The position numbers and the translations under genes are program-made. The notes beneath the pieces were generated by a model. It saw only the letters and a list, made by a program, of their open reading frames with translations. It did no database searches and had not been told where the DNA came from. Positions 21,658-31,905 of a stretch of 64,000 bases of DNA are shown here, piece by piece (within the stretch, counting starts at the first letter, position 1; each line of letters starts with the position of its first letter). Origin of the DNA: Cristatella mucedo (Eukaryota; Bryozoa; Phylactolaemata; Cristatellidae); contig WPIO01000009.1 of the NCBI GenBank assembly GCA_009760855.2, forward strand, positions 8,524,001-8,588,000, written 5' to 3'.

Positions 21658-21838
21658 CCCGGGTCCTAGCCCAGATCCAAGTTACTTGCTCTTCACGACC
21701 TTCAGTTGACCTTCAGTTGCCCTTCAGTGGACGATTCTTTACTGCCCACCGAAAGCAGTGGTGATAGCCGTTAAGACCCCTCTGCTGCACTAAGAAACTT
21801 GGCTGTGAAATCAGCTAGCTTTTGCTTTTACTTTTGCT
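21658..21838 (+). mobile_element. SINE-2 copy, older subfamily
   Basis: GGGTCCTAGCCCAGATCCAA, CTTGCTCTTCACGACCTTCA with an internal duplication of CCTTCAGTTG, GGTGATAGCCGTTAAGACCC and GGCTGTGAAATCAGCTAGC. Confidence 0.75.
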
Positions 21839-21884
21839 GCAGGAAAACGTTCCTGTAACCAAATAAAAGATGGCCTTTTTCAGT

Positions 21885-23292
21885 GTGTAGGGGACCCGTC
21901 GACCGTCGGAGCGTTTCCAGGGCTCGAAGTCTTCACCATGCTCCTCACAATGTACGAAGCTGTACACTTCGATATCGATTGACCAGTAGCACTCTGACGT
22001 CTAGCGTCCTGCCGCAGACCGAGCCATATAGTTTTACTCCTCCGGATGCATGGCATGGCCTTTGGGGTGACCGGCAGGGGTTTTCTCGACAATACGTTAC
22101 TTTCTGGGGTAATTTTGAATAAACGTCTTGAGTAAGCGGCTGCATCGTGATGCCAGGTATGCACTACAGAAGTATCCCCAGATCTTGAACGCTTTGAAGC
22201 CAAATTTTGCCTTCTACTTAAGGCAAGTATGTCATTTAAGCCTGTGTTAGAGCAACGGTGCTCGCACTGTCTACATTTTCAGTCACCGAGATTCCCAAAT
22301 TGACTCTTACCGCCATGCGATTTTGCTTCAGTCTTCACGGGTTTGCTCTTGCCCTAGCCGTATCTAAACGAGCCGATTTATGCATGACGAGAGAAGTGGC
22401 TTTTTTGTTCCGACCTAACAAAAATAAATAAATAAGTACTAGCTGATTCAACGGCCTTATTTTGTATAGCAACAGAAGAGCCTTCACAGCTATCACCACC
22501 ACTTGAAGAGGCGATAAAGGATCGCCCACCGCAGGATTCGAACCCACGACCTCGGGACCGAGGTCGTGAAAAGCATCCGCCTTACCTAGTGAGCCATCAC
22601 TGCTCACAACCCACCTTGTTTATCTAGTCAACGACTTAGTCTTAGTCTTACCGACCAGCTTCCCAGCAGCAGCCTGAAGCGTCTAAGAATGGGTCATCAC
22701 ATGGGTGGAATTATGCCCAAGGCTTCACTCTTTATCGATCTGGCCTAGTGGCTGTAGTTGCTCGGAGACAGCCGAGTCTCCTTACGTTATTGACGATACT
22801 GGTCTTAGCTATCTTCTTCAGGTTGTACCACACCGAAGTATCAGCAATTTGAAACTGTATAGCAGTAGCAACGTTACCGAGTCCTGTTTGGTGCAAAGTC
22901 CACATTTGGCCCTTTGTAAAGGCAGTCAAGGAAATGGTCCTAGAGACATGGCGATTGGCAATAGCCAGATGCTAGGAATTGAGCATAGCTGGTGCACTGT
23001 GGCTTGCTTACCAGCGCACATATCAAAGTGCCTCTACGAACGGACGATGCAGGCGTTTTAACGATGCTGTTGAATGGGGAAATCCACCATTTTTTTTATG
23101 AATTCACTCGGTCAAAAAACCTGTCTGCCGCTATGTTTCATTTATACGCCGTTGTATGAAAATGCCATCATAAAAAGCATTATTTTGATGGCATGCATTC
23201 GTCTTGTGGGCTTCGGTGTAATGTTTCACAGTCGAATGCCTAACACTCCTTGTAAGCCAGGGGTCGAAGACGCTTTTTTCACTCGAGTGTTT
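21885..23292 (-). mobile_element. Tc1/mariner-like transposon, copy 2
   Basis: Same family as 19721-21294. The minus strand reads KFGFKAFKIWGYF, matching KFGGKAVMIWNCF of copy 1. Further right it shares GGTTGTACCTCAC-like and CCACATTTG-CCCTT blocks. The right tip ends CACTCGAGTG like copy 1; the left tip is degraded. A SINE-2 lies inside, so this copy was dead or fixed before that insertion. Confidence 0.75.
22433..22612 (-). mobile_element. SINE-2 copy inside Tc1 copy 2
   Basis: Full-length reverse SINE-2 with an ATAAATAAATAAGTACTAGC start, GGATTCGAACCCACGACCTC, a palindromic CGACCTCGGGACCGAGGTCG and CCTTACCTAGTGAGCCATCA. Tc1 sequence continues on both sides. Confidence 0.9.
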
Positions 23293-23471
23293 GTGCGAGA
23301 GCGAGAGGGTGTGCCTGCTTGTGTGGCAGGATTACTCTGCCATGGAGCCAGTGTTAACTGTTTTTGAGCTAAAAAAGGACAGCTGATAAAGCTACATTGC
23401 CAAAAGTCAGACTGCTCTTTAGCTGTCAGCCAGCTAGGAGTTGATAGCAGACGTTGAGAAACACCCAGCTA

Positions 23472-23605
23472 CCATAATAATAATGATAATACATTTGTAT
23501 ATCGCCCTCGGATACTTCAGGCTCTTTCTAGGCACTTTGCGTTTGCTGCAACGGAAGCATGGTCGAATGGTTACACTCGATCATGCTTGAAAGACATTGG
23601 CTTGG
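23472..23605 (-). mobile_element. LINE-A 3' tail fragment
   Basis: ATAATAATGATAATACATTT, ATCGCCCTCGGATACTTCAG, CTCTTTCTAGGCACTTTGCG and a CATGCTTGAAAGACAT end. Confidence 0.75.
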
Positions 23606-24805
23606 GCTTATGCTGATCCTTTGCCGGGTTCGAGTGCTTGGTGCCAGACACAGAAATTTGATTTAATTTATTTTTTTCCTGCTCGTTATGGCAGCTGCTT
23701 GGCTGTCTCTCGGAAGCTTTGGTTGTTCTTCTTGTTCAGATGCTGCGTGCTTGCTTGTGAGTGATTTCTTGTGCGCCTGCCTTATGATGCTTCGGAACTG
23801 CCGGGTGCTGCAATACAGTAGTTTATTACCGTGGCCTCCGAAGCCTCGTGTTTTGTTTACTGAGTCTGATCTTCAAGTATTTTATCATCATCCTCTTCGG
23901 GGTTACTTGCCTTAGGTTGAATGCAACTGTCTCCCGCTTGAAGATCGGTTGGGTTGGTTGGGTGGGTTGGTGAGAGATGCCGGCAAGATGTTCCTGATTG
24001 GCTGCTTGTGTTTTGGTATCCTGCCGATGCACGGGATTCGTTGATGTGTTTTTTAATTTTTTTCCATTTGTTCCACTGAATCAACCTATTTAGACCTTAT
24101 GCACTTCCAAGAGTTGGCTAACATTAACAAAGGTAATTAAGGTGCTACCAGCAGCCACTCATAATTGGCGCTGCTTTACTGCCTCTCGGCTGAGCCTTCG
24201 TGCTTCACGCTCGATTGCATCCCTCAAAATCATGCTCAGCTGTATATGGGCGCACGTGCGTGCGTGCATGCATGCACTGGCGTGGCGGCGCTATGTAGAT
24301 TTCACGTAACGGGCGAGGCGCAGTGCGCAGAGAGCAACGGCCAGTGACGGTTTGTCACACGGACCATTGCAAGGCCGTCGAAACGGCATAACTAGCTCAA
24401 CGACACTAGCCGACCGGATGCAGTCTTGACCTTGCGCTCGGCCTTGCCAAGGCGTGCACTGCCAGCGAAGCTGCTAACTTTGGTCCTGCAGATTAACCGA
24501 CTCGCTAGGTGCTTATAAAGTGCAGTTAAACCGTCGGCCCATTTTTCCTAGCGTTGGCTGTAGCGCCGATCGCCAAACGGCTGCTGTAGTACTCTCGAGC
24601 GATAGTTTATTATGCCCCGCCTTTCTTTCTCGAAGTTGACCTCAGTACTTCTGAAGGCAAATGCTGTGATGTTCATGGCATGCGCAGGGCAATTCTGCTT
24701 GAGCTTTACATGCTGATTAGTTGAATTAATTCGGAGCTGAAGGTATCATTTCCTTTTTTCTTGTACATAGCGGTATGTTATTTTGGCACATTTGTGTGTT
24801 GCATC
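23606..24805. other. No recognisable feature
   Basis: 1.2 kb of intron sequence. Frames of 60-79 codons are unremarkable; one GGTTGGGTTGGTTGGGTGGG-type run lies near 23945. Confidence 0.4.
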
Positions 24806-24954
24806 CTCTGTTCTCTCGGCTGATGTTCTCACGGAGACTTCCGCCGGAGTAGTATTCTGTTGCTGGTACAGCAGACCCAACATGGGAAGAAAGGTTGGGT
24901 CCACTGTACTATGACAGTATACTACTCCGGCAGAAGCCGCCGAGAGAAGAACAG
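24806..24954. repeat. Imperfect palindrome, arms about 60-75 bp
   Basis: The left arm 24806-24881 (TTCTCTCGGC ... CGGAGTAGTAT ... CAGACCCAA) and the right arm 24893-24954 (TTGGGTCCACTGTAC ... ATACTACTCCGG ... GCCGAGAGAAG) are complementary, apart from a ~14-bp insert in the left arm. Possibly a MITE or a fold-back. Confidence 0.75.
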
Positions 24955-25238
24955 CAGACCCACTTTTGGAGACACTCAGAGGCACCTAAAGTAGGGTGTT
25001 GGCTACTACGGCCCGCTTCCTCAGTTCATAGTAAACGACATCTGTCTGAGCCGTCTTTTGCTGTGCACGACTGCTCGCACGAACTTAACAACAGTGTGCA
25101 GTCTCTAGTGGTAGGATTGGATTCGTTATACAGCTTCTAATCCCCTAGTGCTTTTCTGAGCTTTGCTGAGCATCGTGAGAGTGCAGCAAGGCCCCCCAGT
25201 TGTTGGCTGGTCCATGAGCATTAAAGCACTGTCTAAAC

Positions 25239-25325
25239 TTGTTGTGCCTAGTAATGTAATGTAGTAATGTAATGCGTCTCTATCTATAACTCCAAAACGC
25301 CACGAGGACTACGTGGACAGTCTGA
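25239..25325 (-). mobile_element. LINE-B 3' end fragment with (ATTAC)n tail
   Basis: TAATGTAATGTAGTAATGTAATG is the reverse of an ATTAC tail. GTCTCTATCTATAACTCC and CGAGGACTACGTGGAC match the LINE-B 3' end seen at 13064-13120. Confidence 0.75.
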
Positions 25326-26289
25326 GACTCTGGATTTAGTGGGTCAGGACATTAGCCAGTGGAGCCAAGCTGCAATACTTAGAGTATCAGGATGATGCTT
25401 AGAGCCCCCCCCCCCTATAAGAGCAACTTAACTGAAACAAGCCACTGCAGCAACTCAAAGATCTGATGCAGCATTGTATGCTGGGTAGAGCATAGCTGCT
25501 GCTGTCGGTGCTTGCATGAATTTGGCTGTTTTTTAAGAGTGGCTGTTGGCTCCAATCTAGAAGCAGGCTTGTGATTCCGATATGACTTTCCAGTTACCGT
25601 CCCCCCTAGCCCGTGAAAGGCTTAGGTCATAACTGTTGACCATCCGATGTCAATCAAGATCTGCATCACATCATTCATGTGGGTCAGAGGCTCAGCCAAC
25701 TGGGTCTGGTAACCAAAGTAATGGCTTCCCTAGCAGGGTGGTTCAGTTCGAATGGTCACATCTACCGATGCCATTGGGGCATTTCATTATGTATCGTTCT
25801 GTTGGGTAACCTGCAGTGTCAGCTTACCCTGCAATCGGCAAATATTGGTGCTTTGAAGAAGCACTGAAGTCCCAGTGGACCAGGCACGGCAGTTTTGGGC
25901 GCACTCATATAAGAGCTGCAGAACGTCGTTGACCTCGGTCAGGTGTTTAAGCATGCATTGCATTGATGCTTGCTCGTGCTCACGACTTTGCTTCTGACCC
26001 ATACGGCAGTGCTGAAAGTGCAACTAGGCAGATTGCTAATCATTCTTTTTGTTACCCAATCATTTATCAGCACCCGACTCCAATGTGTTCAATCGGCTGT
26101 CACAGCTGATCTGATTAGCCTCTACACGGAACTCGATGCCGGATTTTGAAATAGACCTGTAGGAGAATATTAATGGACCACGATTTCATCAGCCAACAAC
26201 GTACACAAGTGCCTAGTGCTTTTATGCTGGCCACATTGTAATGCTGGTTGAGACTGTGTTTAAATCTTGCTATCCTGTCTACTGTGGTA
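25326..26289. other. No recognisable feature
   Basis: Intron sequence with a poly-C run at about 25406-25415. I found no gene. Confidence 0.4.
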
Positions 26290-26462
26290 TGAGTCATTTT
26301 GGCTTCTTGGGCCAATGAGGTAAGGTGCTCACTCTTCACGACCCAGGTCGTGGTTTCTAGCCTTGCAGTGGGCGATTCTTTATCGCTTAATGAAGGTGGT
26401 GGTGGTAGCCGTAAAGGGTCGTCTACTGCTATATGACTGAGGCAGTTAAATCAGCTAAGCTT
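26290..26462 (+). mobile_element. SINE-2 copy, older subfamily
   Basis: TTGGGCCAATGAGGTAAGGT, CTCACTCTTCACGACCCAGG, a GCAGTGGGCGATTCTTTATC body and a CAGTTAAATCAGCTAAGC tail. Confidence 0.85.
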
Positions 26463-26466
26463 TCAT

Positions 26467-26612
26467 AGGAATAATAATCATAATAAGACATTTGTCTAAC
26501 TTCCTCGGATAACTTAATCTCGTTTTAAGAACTTTAAGCATGCTGTGAAGGAAGCCTTTCAACATGGTTAATGATAACATGCACTGCATCAGCACACAAA
26601 GCTAGATAATTT
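26467..26612 (-). mobile_element. LINE-A 3' tail fragment, diverged
   Basis: ATAATAATCATAATAAGACA, CTTCCTCGGATAACTTAATC, TTTAAGCATGCTGTGAAGGA and AACATGCACTGCATCAGCAC match the LINE-A 3' end in reverse. It directly follows the SINE-2 at 26290. Confidence 0.65.
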
Positions 26613-28369
26613 CACGGGCTTCAAAGATGACCATACATAGCACGTTCATGTTGTTTGAAATGGGGTTGCCGGTTGGCTATGAGGTCAAGATGAAAGTACT
26701 TGGCTTAGCCGCGCTTTTTCAACCTGTGCATTGTATTTGATGATTGGGCTACATATTAGCTTCGTGGTTTACTAAGTCACGAGTGTAAGTACATTCGTCT
26801 TTGTAGCTGGCCTATTAGTCACAGGTCGCATGCTTGTGCAGCCACTCTTCTGTTTATAAAGTTTTGAAAGATTCCTAATGTGGTATGTTTTTTAATTATC
26901 AGAGTATCTGATGAACTCGGGAGAAATGTGACCATTACATCCAGTAACTTGCAGAAAGCAACTGCCTATATTGTAAGCAGATGAATTGCGGCCGCTCAAC
27001 CGGATGTAATTCTATTATTAATTAATTAATTAATGTTGCAATTATTACCGAATCTACTGCCTGTTCTGTTGGAGTGTCATCATCCTCGATTGCGAGGGAT
27101 GGGTCCAGAAGCGAAAGGTCGAGGACGAAAGCTGAGAGGCTAGCTGAAGCCGTCAGCTATGCTACTGATGGCACTCACTGTCGTCACTGTCACTGTCGTC
27201 TCTCAATGTGCCATGCTAATGTGCTAGCAGTTTGGAACAAACTTGGACACTTTTTTGTCTTGCTTGCTCGTATTCGCCAGGTTTACTAAAGCTTGGAAAT
27301 AAGCATGGGGCCGTTTTCATGCTTCTGGCTTCATGCTTGCAGTCCGTGCCAGACTCGTGTTCCCGCGATAGCTGCTGCTGCTACAGAAGAGTGGGTATGA
27401 AGAAATAGCGCTGGGTCGATGTGGGACGCAGGGTGCCTAGCTGACCGCGAGGCTCTACATTTCTGACCTCCAGTTGCGTGTCTCACTGAACTCCCAATCG
27501 TGTCAGTTTAAATATGAGCTACTTATTGCTCCAATTGTTTACAAGCTACGTGTTCAAGCAAAAAAAAAGAGGATGACCTGCTTGTTTCAGCGTGTACATG
27601 TTGGAATCACCAGCTTCTTGTACGGCTTCCTGAGCAACCAGCTTGTACATTGAGCTGGCTGAATCATCAAGGCAAATCGCTCAAAATCCGGGAATCTTCA
27701 AAGCTTTGAACTGCGTTGTTGTTGCTGCTGACCTTGTCGTCCTGAGCTCAGCTGAGATGAAGCGCTGCTGCCCATTCGGCGGACAGGCTCGTGGCCACGC
27801 CGTTTTGCAGGTCCTTCGAAAGCATTGCTATTGCCTGTTGCACTTGAGATGCAGATGCGCGCTTTCGAGAGTATCGAGATTCCCCGGCTAAGATTGGCAG
27901 CGAACTGCAGTTGCTCGATCCCCGTCATTTCGCTGCTAGAGTGCTCGGGCGAGCACCGCTGAGCGAGTCTCGAATTGACCTTGGACCTTAAGGTCGATGC
28001 TTGTTGTCTCTTCTCATCGTTAGATCAGCCGTGTCAGCAATGGCCTGAGGAGGCTTCCAGGTGCACTCAGCCATAGTCCTCGTGTTCACTGACCTCCGGC
28101 TGACCGCCGGCGTGCTCATTATGGCAGCTGATAAGCTTGCCGGGTGTGCTAACTATTTTTATCGTCGCGCCTCTCTGCACTCTGTCAGCAGTGTGTGGTG
28201 GCAGCAGCGTGCCTGCCCGCCCCCTGCTGCGTGAGCGCGAAACCGGCCGCGAACGTTCGAAGTGGCTGGCTCCTGCTGCAGCCACGTCGTTGAATGCCGC
28301 TGCTGCTTGGCAGCGCTGTAACCCCCGAGTCTCGTTCTTTCTGTTCGTTTGTGGTCTCTCTGCAAGCAG
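26613..28369. other. Intron sequence, nothing recognised
   Basis: (TTAA)n-like ATTAATTAATTAATTAA lies at 27014-27034. GC content rises toward the OTU core exon. No other support was found. Confidence 0.4.
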
Positions 28370-28482
28370 TGCAAGCTTTGGCGAAACCGGGCACTTGGGG
28401 CGACAACGACTCTCTGGTCGCATTCGCCCGTCTGAACCAGCTGAACATCGTGGTTCACCGACTCGATGTTCCCGCAATGCAG
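28370..28482 (+). CDS. OTUD3-like deubiquitinase, OTU core exon
   Basis: Second recognised exon of the OTU gene, 16.3 kb downstream of the Cys-box exon. The acceptor is GCAAGCAG ending at 28369 and the donor GTGATG starts at 28483. Two starting bases complete the codon left by the previous exon (phase 1 junction, giving Leu). The 37 codons that follow read QALAKPGTWGDNDSLVAFAR, then an LNQLNIVVHRLDVP stretch ending in AMQ. OTUD3 has the same sequence of elements (SLAKPGTF, ND-IVAFAR, QLNVVIH-L, P-WQ), so exact joining restores a continuous family match across the splice. The exon sits in a GC-rich 0.5-kb stretch whose long overlapping frames on both strands are shadows. Confidence 0.9.
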
Positions 28483-28743
28483 GTGATGCAGACGACGTCA
28501 CTTGGTCGCTGCTGCTGCTGCTTTGCTTGCTCTCTCTCTCTCTCTTTGTTGCCGCTTTCGTCAAATGCCCGACGTTTTCCGAAACGCAGGCTTCGAACGC
28601 ATAGCGATCGCCCATCAATGACCGCGAGGGTGAACACAAGCCTGCTTCAAGACAACCGATTAAATGGCAGTCACGGCGCACCTTTTTAACGTTTTGCTCG
28701 CCTGCAATGAGAGACGTTGTGTGTGTTCAGTCGAAGTCTGCAG

Positions 28744-28745
<2 letters not shown>

Positions 28746-28830
<85 letters not shown>
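28746..28830 (+). repeat. (CT)n(AT)n compound microsatellite
   Basis: About 21 CT units followed by about 22 AT units. Confidence 0.97.
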
Positions 28831-28833
<3 letters not shown>

Positions 28834-28874
28834 TGAGGTTGGCCATCTCACCCGAGAGAGAGAGTCTCTGCCTG

Positions 28875-28970
<96 letters not shown>

Positions 28971-28991
28971 GTGAGATGGCCAACCTCAATC
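28831..28991. repeat. Perfect ~31-bp inverted repeat bracketing a (CT)n
   Basis: The left arm 28831-28861 (GATTGAGGTTGGCCATCTCA, then CCCGAGAGAGA) and the right arm 28961-28991 (TCTCTCTCGGG, then TGAGATGGCCAACCTCAATC) are exact reverse complements. The loop is a CT-rich tract at 28862-28960. Confidence 0.9.
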
Positions 28992-29575
28992 AAAGTCGTC
29001 TAGATTATCTCGAAGCGGCCTGACCTTGGCCAATTGCGAGCGATAATGACGTAGCAAGTGCATGCGGCTGCAGCATGCAGACCACGAACATCATTCTCGA
29101 AGTGAGGTTAAACGTCGGACACGTTTGCACGAGCACCAGCCAGCGAGTGGCTCGTCTGTCGCAACGACTCGCTGGGCTATCTCCCTCCCTCCCCCCCCCC
29201 CCCGACCTTGTATGCCTACTGCCGGCAGCGCTGACTGAGGACCTTAGCTGATACAGGGACGTACGTTGCTTGTACGGGTTAGCTAGCAGGTACCTTGTTC
29301 AAACCGGCAAACTCGTTCAAACCACACAGGGATGCTGCTCATAAAAGTCGAAAGCCCAGCCCTCTGTTCGATCGCGATCGACTGCTGTTGCAGGCTCTGC
29401 TAGGAGCTGCTGCTCAGAGCCCCTTGCAGCTCCGTGAGCAGATGCTGCTCATGCCGCGTTCGTCACTGATTCGCTGCTTGCATGCGGCCGTTGGAGCGCC
29501 ACACCTTCAAAGGATGTGGTGCTCCAGGGTTGCCAACAGCAGCCAGCGTTGTAGCTTGAGTCGGTAGGCACTGCT
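28992..29575. other. Intron sequence, nothing recognised
   Basis: GC-rich, with a poly-C run at about 29189-29203. The 90-codon plus frame at 29295-29567 is unrecognised. Confidence 0.4.
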
Positions 29576-29925
29576 GAATGTCTGTCTGTTGTTCTGTCTT
29601 CTAGTCTGTCTGCATGACTGACTGTCTATCTGTCAGTCGGCCTGTCGGTCTGTCTGTCTTTCTGCCTTACTGTCTCTTAGTCTGTCAGTCTGACTGACTC
29701 TCTCGTCTGTCTGGCCATCAGCTCGTCCGACTGTCTGTCTGGTCTGGTCTGATCTCTCTGTCGGTCAGTCTGTTTAGTCTGTCTGTCGGTCGGCCTATCG
29801 GTCTGTTACTGTCTCTTGGTCTGTCTGTCTGACTGACTGTCTCTGTCGGCTTGTCTGTCTGTCTGTGTCTGATTGCCTGTCTGTCTGACTGTCTTCTTGG
29901 TCTATCGGTCTGTCTTGGCTGCTGC
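29576..29925 (+). repeat. Degenerate (CTGT)n/(TGTC)n tract
   Basis: About 350 bp dominated by CTGTCTGT, CTGACTGA and CGGTCTGT words. It is an old, drifting tetranucleotide repeat. Confidence 0.9.
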
Positions 29926-31269
29926 TCACTGCTGCTGCCTGCTCATACAACGGCACTCGGTTGGCAGGATTTTTGGGGCCGAGGCAGCCGATGCAGCCGA
30001 GGCAGCAGAGGCCGAGGCAAGGATAAAGGGGGTCAAATTGAAAAGCGGTCATAAAGTGCACATCAGAAGTCCGGTCTTTCAGAGGAGCCCATCGAAATCA
30101 GTAGCAGCAGCAGCAGCGGCGTCGCTGGCGACCGAGGTTTGTTGGAGGTACAGCGAAGTGCAAGGGGCCGAGGGGGATTGAATGGAGTTGGCGTGCTCAT
30201 CGTTGGAGAAAGACCCCGTGTACAACGAGCGGTGTCACGTTGTACCGAAATGTCAAACGAACGAATTGCCAGTACCAAAATCAAACGCCAGGTGCTCTGC
30301 AATCGATTGGAGTGGGTTGCATCAGTGCACAAGCAGTGGTGGGAAATTTCATGGCTGCACTTAATGACACTGTAATATAATATCCAATCCATGTTGGAGT
30401 TTTGCGCAGCGGATTTCTTGCTGATTTGCAATGGATTCCTGCTGATTGCTCGGGATTGCTCCAGTTGCTAAAGCCATTGGAGCCCATTTGCATGAGACCG
30501 TGGTTGCAAAATGGCATGCAATTTGGTGGGTCCATTATATCGATCATATACTACAACGGTCAATCGAAATTCGGCCTCTCGCCACCGATTTTCGATAGAT
30601 TTTTGCTTGATTTCGGTGGTTTGCAGTTATTTGTTGCACCCACCCTGATGGCGGCAGCCTCAGCCGATGCAGTCTGAGGCTAGACTAGCAGACTAGCCTC
30701 TTGCTTGCCCCCATGTTGGCAGAGCAAGACGTGTCATTGACTTGGGCTGCTGCTGCTAATTCTAACACCAGACTGCCCATTGCTTCGTCGAACGCTATGT
30801 CTTGTCCTTCTGTGGCCTATCACTGCCCCCATCTGTCAGTGACTCAGTGCGAAGGTAGCACCGGGTCATTCGTGATAAGAGCACGTGCATTGACTGATCG
30901 CTGACCGTGCAGACAGAATCAATTATGCTGCCTCCCTGGCTGCGCCTTTGGCACTGCTTTGCACTGAAGTGTCAAAGAAGCCTGAGATTCCTGAGGTGGG
31001 GTTGCTGGAGGGTTAACCACCATGGTGCAGGCAGCAAGGGTGATATTTTATTGCTGCCCCTACGACAATTAAGTAAGAGGCCTATTGAGTGTTAAGTGGC
31101 AAGGCTGTGCTTTTAAGAGAAGATTATCGTATCAAACAACTGGTTCCATGGAGGATGAGAGCTATACTGTCAGTCACCACCTTGCCGCCACCCCCTAAAA
31201 GAACCTGCAATTAGAGTAAGCTCTTCGATGACTATGGCATCCAAGGAAATAAAGTTGCTTGTATACCTG
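29926..31269. other. Intron sequence, nothing recognised
   Basis: GCAGCCGAGGCAGCAGAGGC-like short repeats occur near 29978-30015 and a CAG run near 30100-30118. Frames of 60-122 codons are not recognised. Confidence 0.4.
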
Positions 31270-31905
31270 CATATGAGCCCGATGGCAGTAACCCGGGTTA
31301 CCATGGTAACCCGGGTGGACTGCGATAGCTACCTGAATATTGGTCCACATTATATGCAAATGGGCTAAAAAATGTCGGACTCGTCGAGTTCTATTCGTCG
31401 GCAGAAAGACAGCGATTTCGAAAATGATGGTTTTCATTGTGCAAGTGCGAAGCGCTGACCAGATCCAGGGCAAGGATCCCGGGCTTGTTCACGAAAATTG
31501 AGCCTATTTTTTGAGAAATAGCTCAAGATTGATGGCCGGTTTGGAACAACCGCCGGTGCCTTCTTCGGGCGCCCCACAGAGCGTATCTGCACGCCCGGAG
31601 CAGCCGGCAAATATTTCCAAGAACTTGAACAACAGTTCCGTTGCGTTGTTAATAACATCATTGGTAATATATTTTAAATCGTCGTTATAGCCAACCGTAG
31701 CGTGCATCCTTTCATTGAGCTCTTGCGCACATAGTTGTTCAGATTGCTTCGACACGATTCTGACGGTGCTGCTCCTGAATCAGATCAACGGCGTTTTCAA
31801 CTTCGAAACGCCATATTTTTTAGAGCAGCTATCCAGAAAAATAAATAATTGCGATTCTACTTGTGGAAGTTCGGTAACCCGGGTTACTGCCAGCGGGCTC
31901 ATATG
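31270..31905. mobile_element. Short DNA transposon-like element with 33-bp TIRs
   Basis: The ends 31270-31302 and 31873-31905 are inverted repeats with one mismatch (CATATGAGCCCG, then GGCAGTAACCCGGGTTACC). If TA at 31272 and 31902 is the target duplication, the element is TGAGCCCG...CGGGCTCA, 628 bp. A second AACCCGGGT copy and GGACTGC inside the left end form a subterminal hairpin. An 83-codon minus frame (31504-31755, GTG start) has no recognised domain. It is probably a non-autonomous (MITE-like) element. Confidence 0.75.

Noticed and set aside
22500..22610. Functional tRNA gene at SINE-2/SINE-1 heads
   Set aside because: A and B boxes are present, but there is no foldable cloverleaf with an anticodon loop and acceptor stem, and the same sequence recurs many times with a long non-tRNA tail.
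28067..28681. 204-codon minus frame and 155-codon plus frame
   Set aside because: They overlap the OTU core exon in other frames within a GC-rich stretch, so they are shadow frames.
29576..29925. CRISPR-like or regulatory array
   Set aside because: The repeated words are 4-bp and drifting, with no regular spacers. It is a decayed tetranucleotide repeat.
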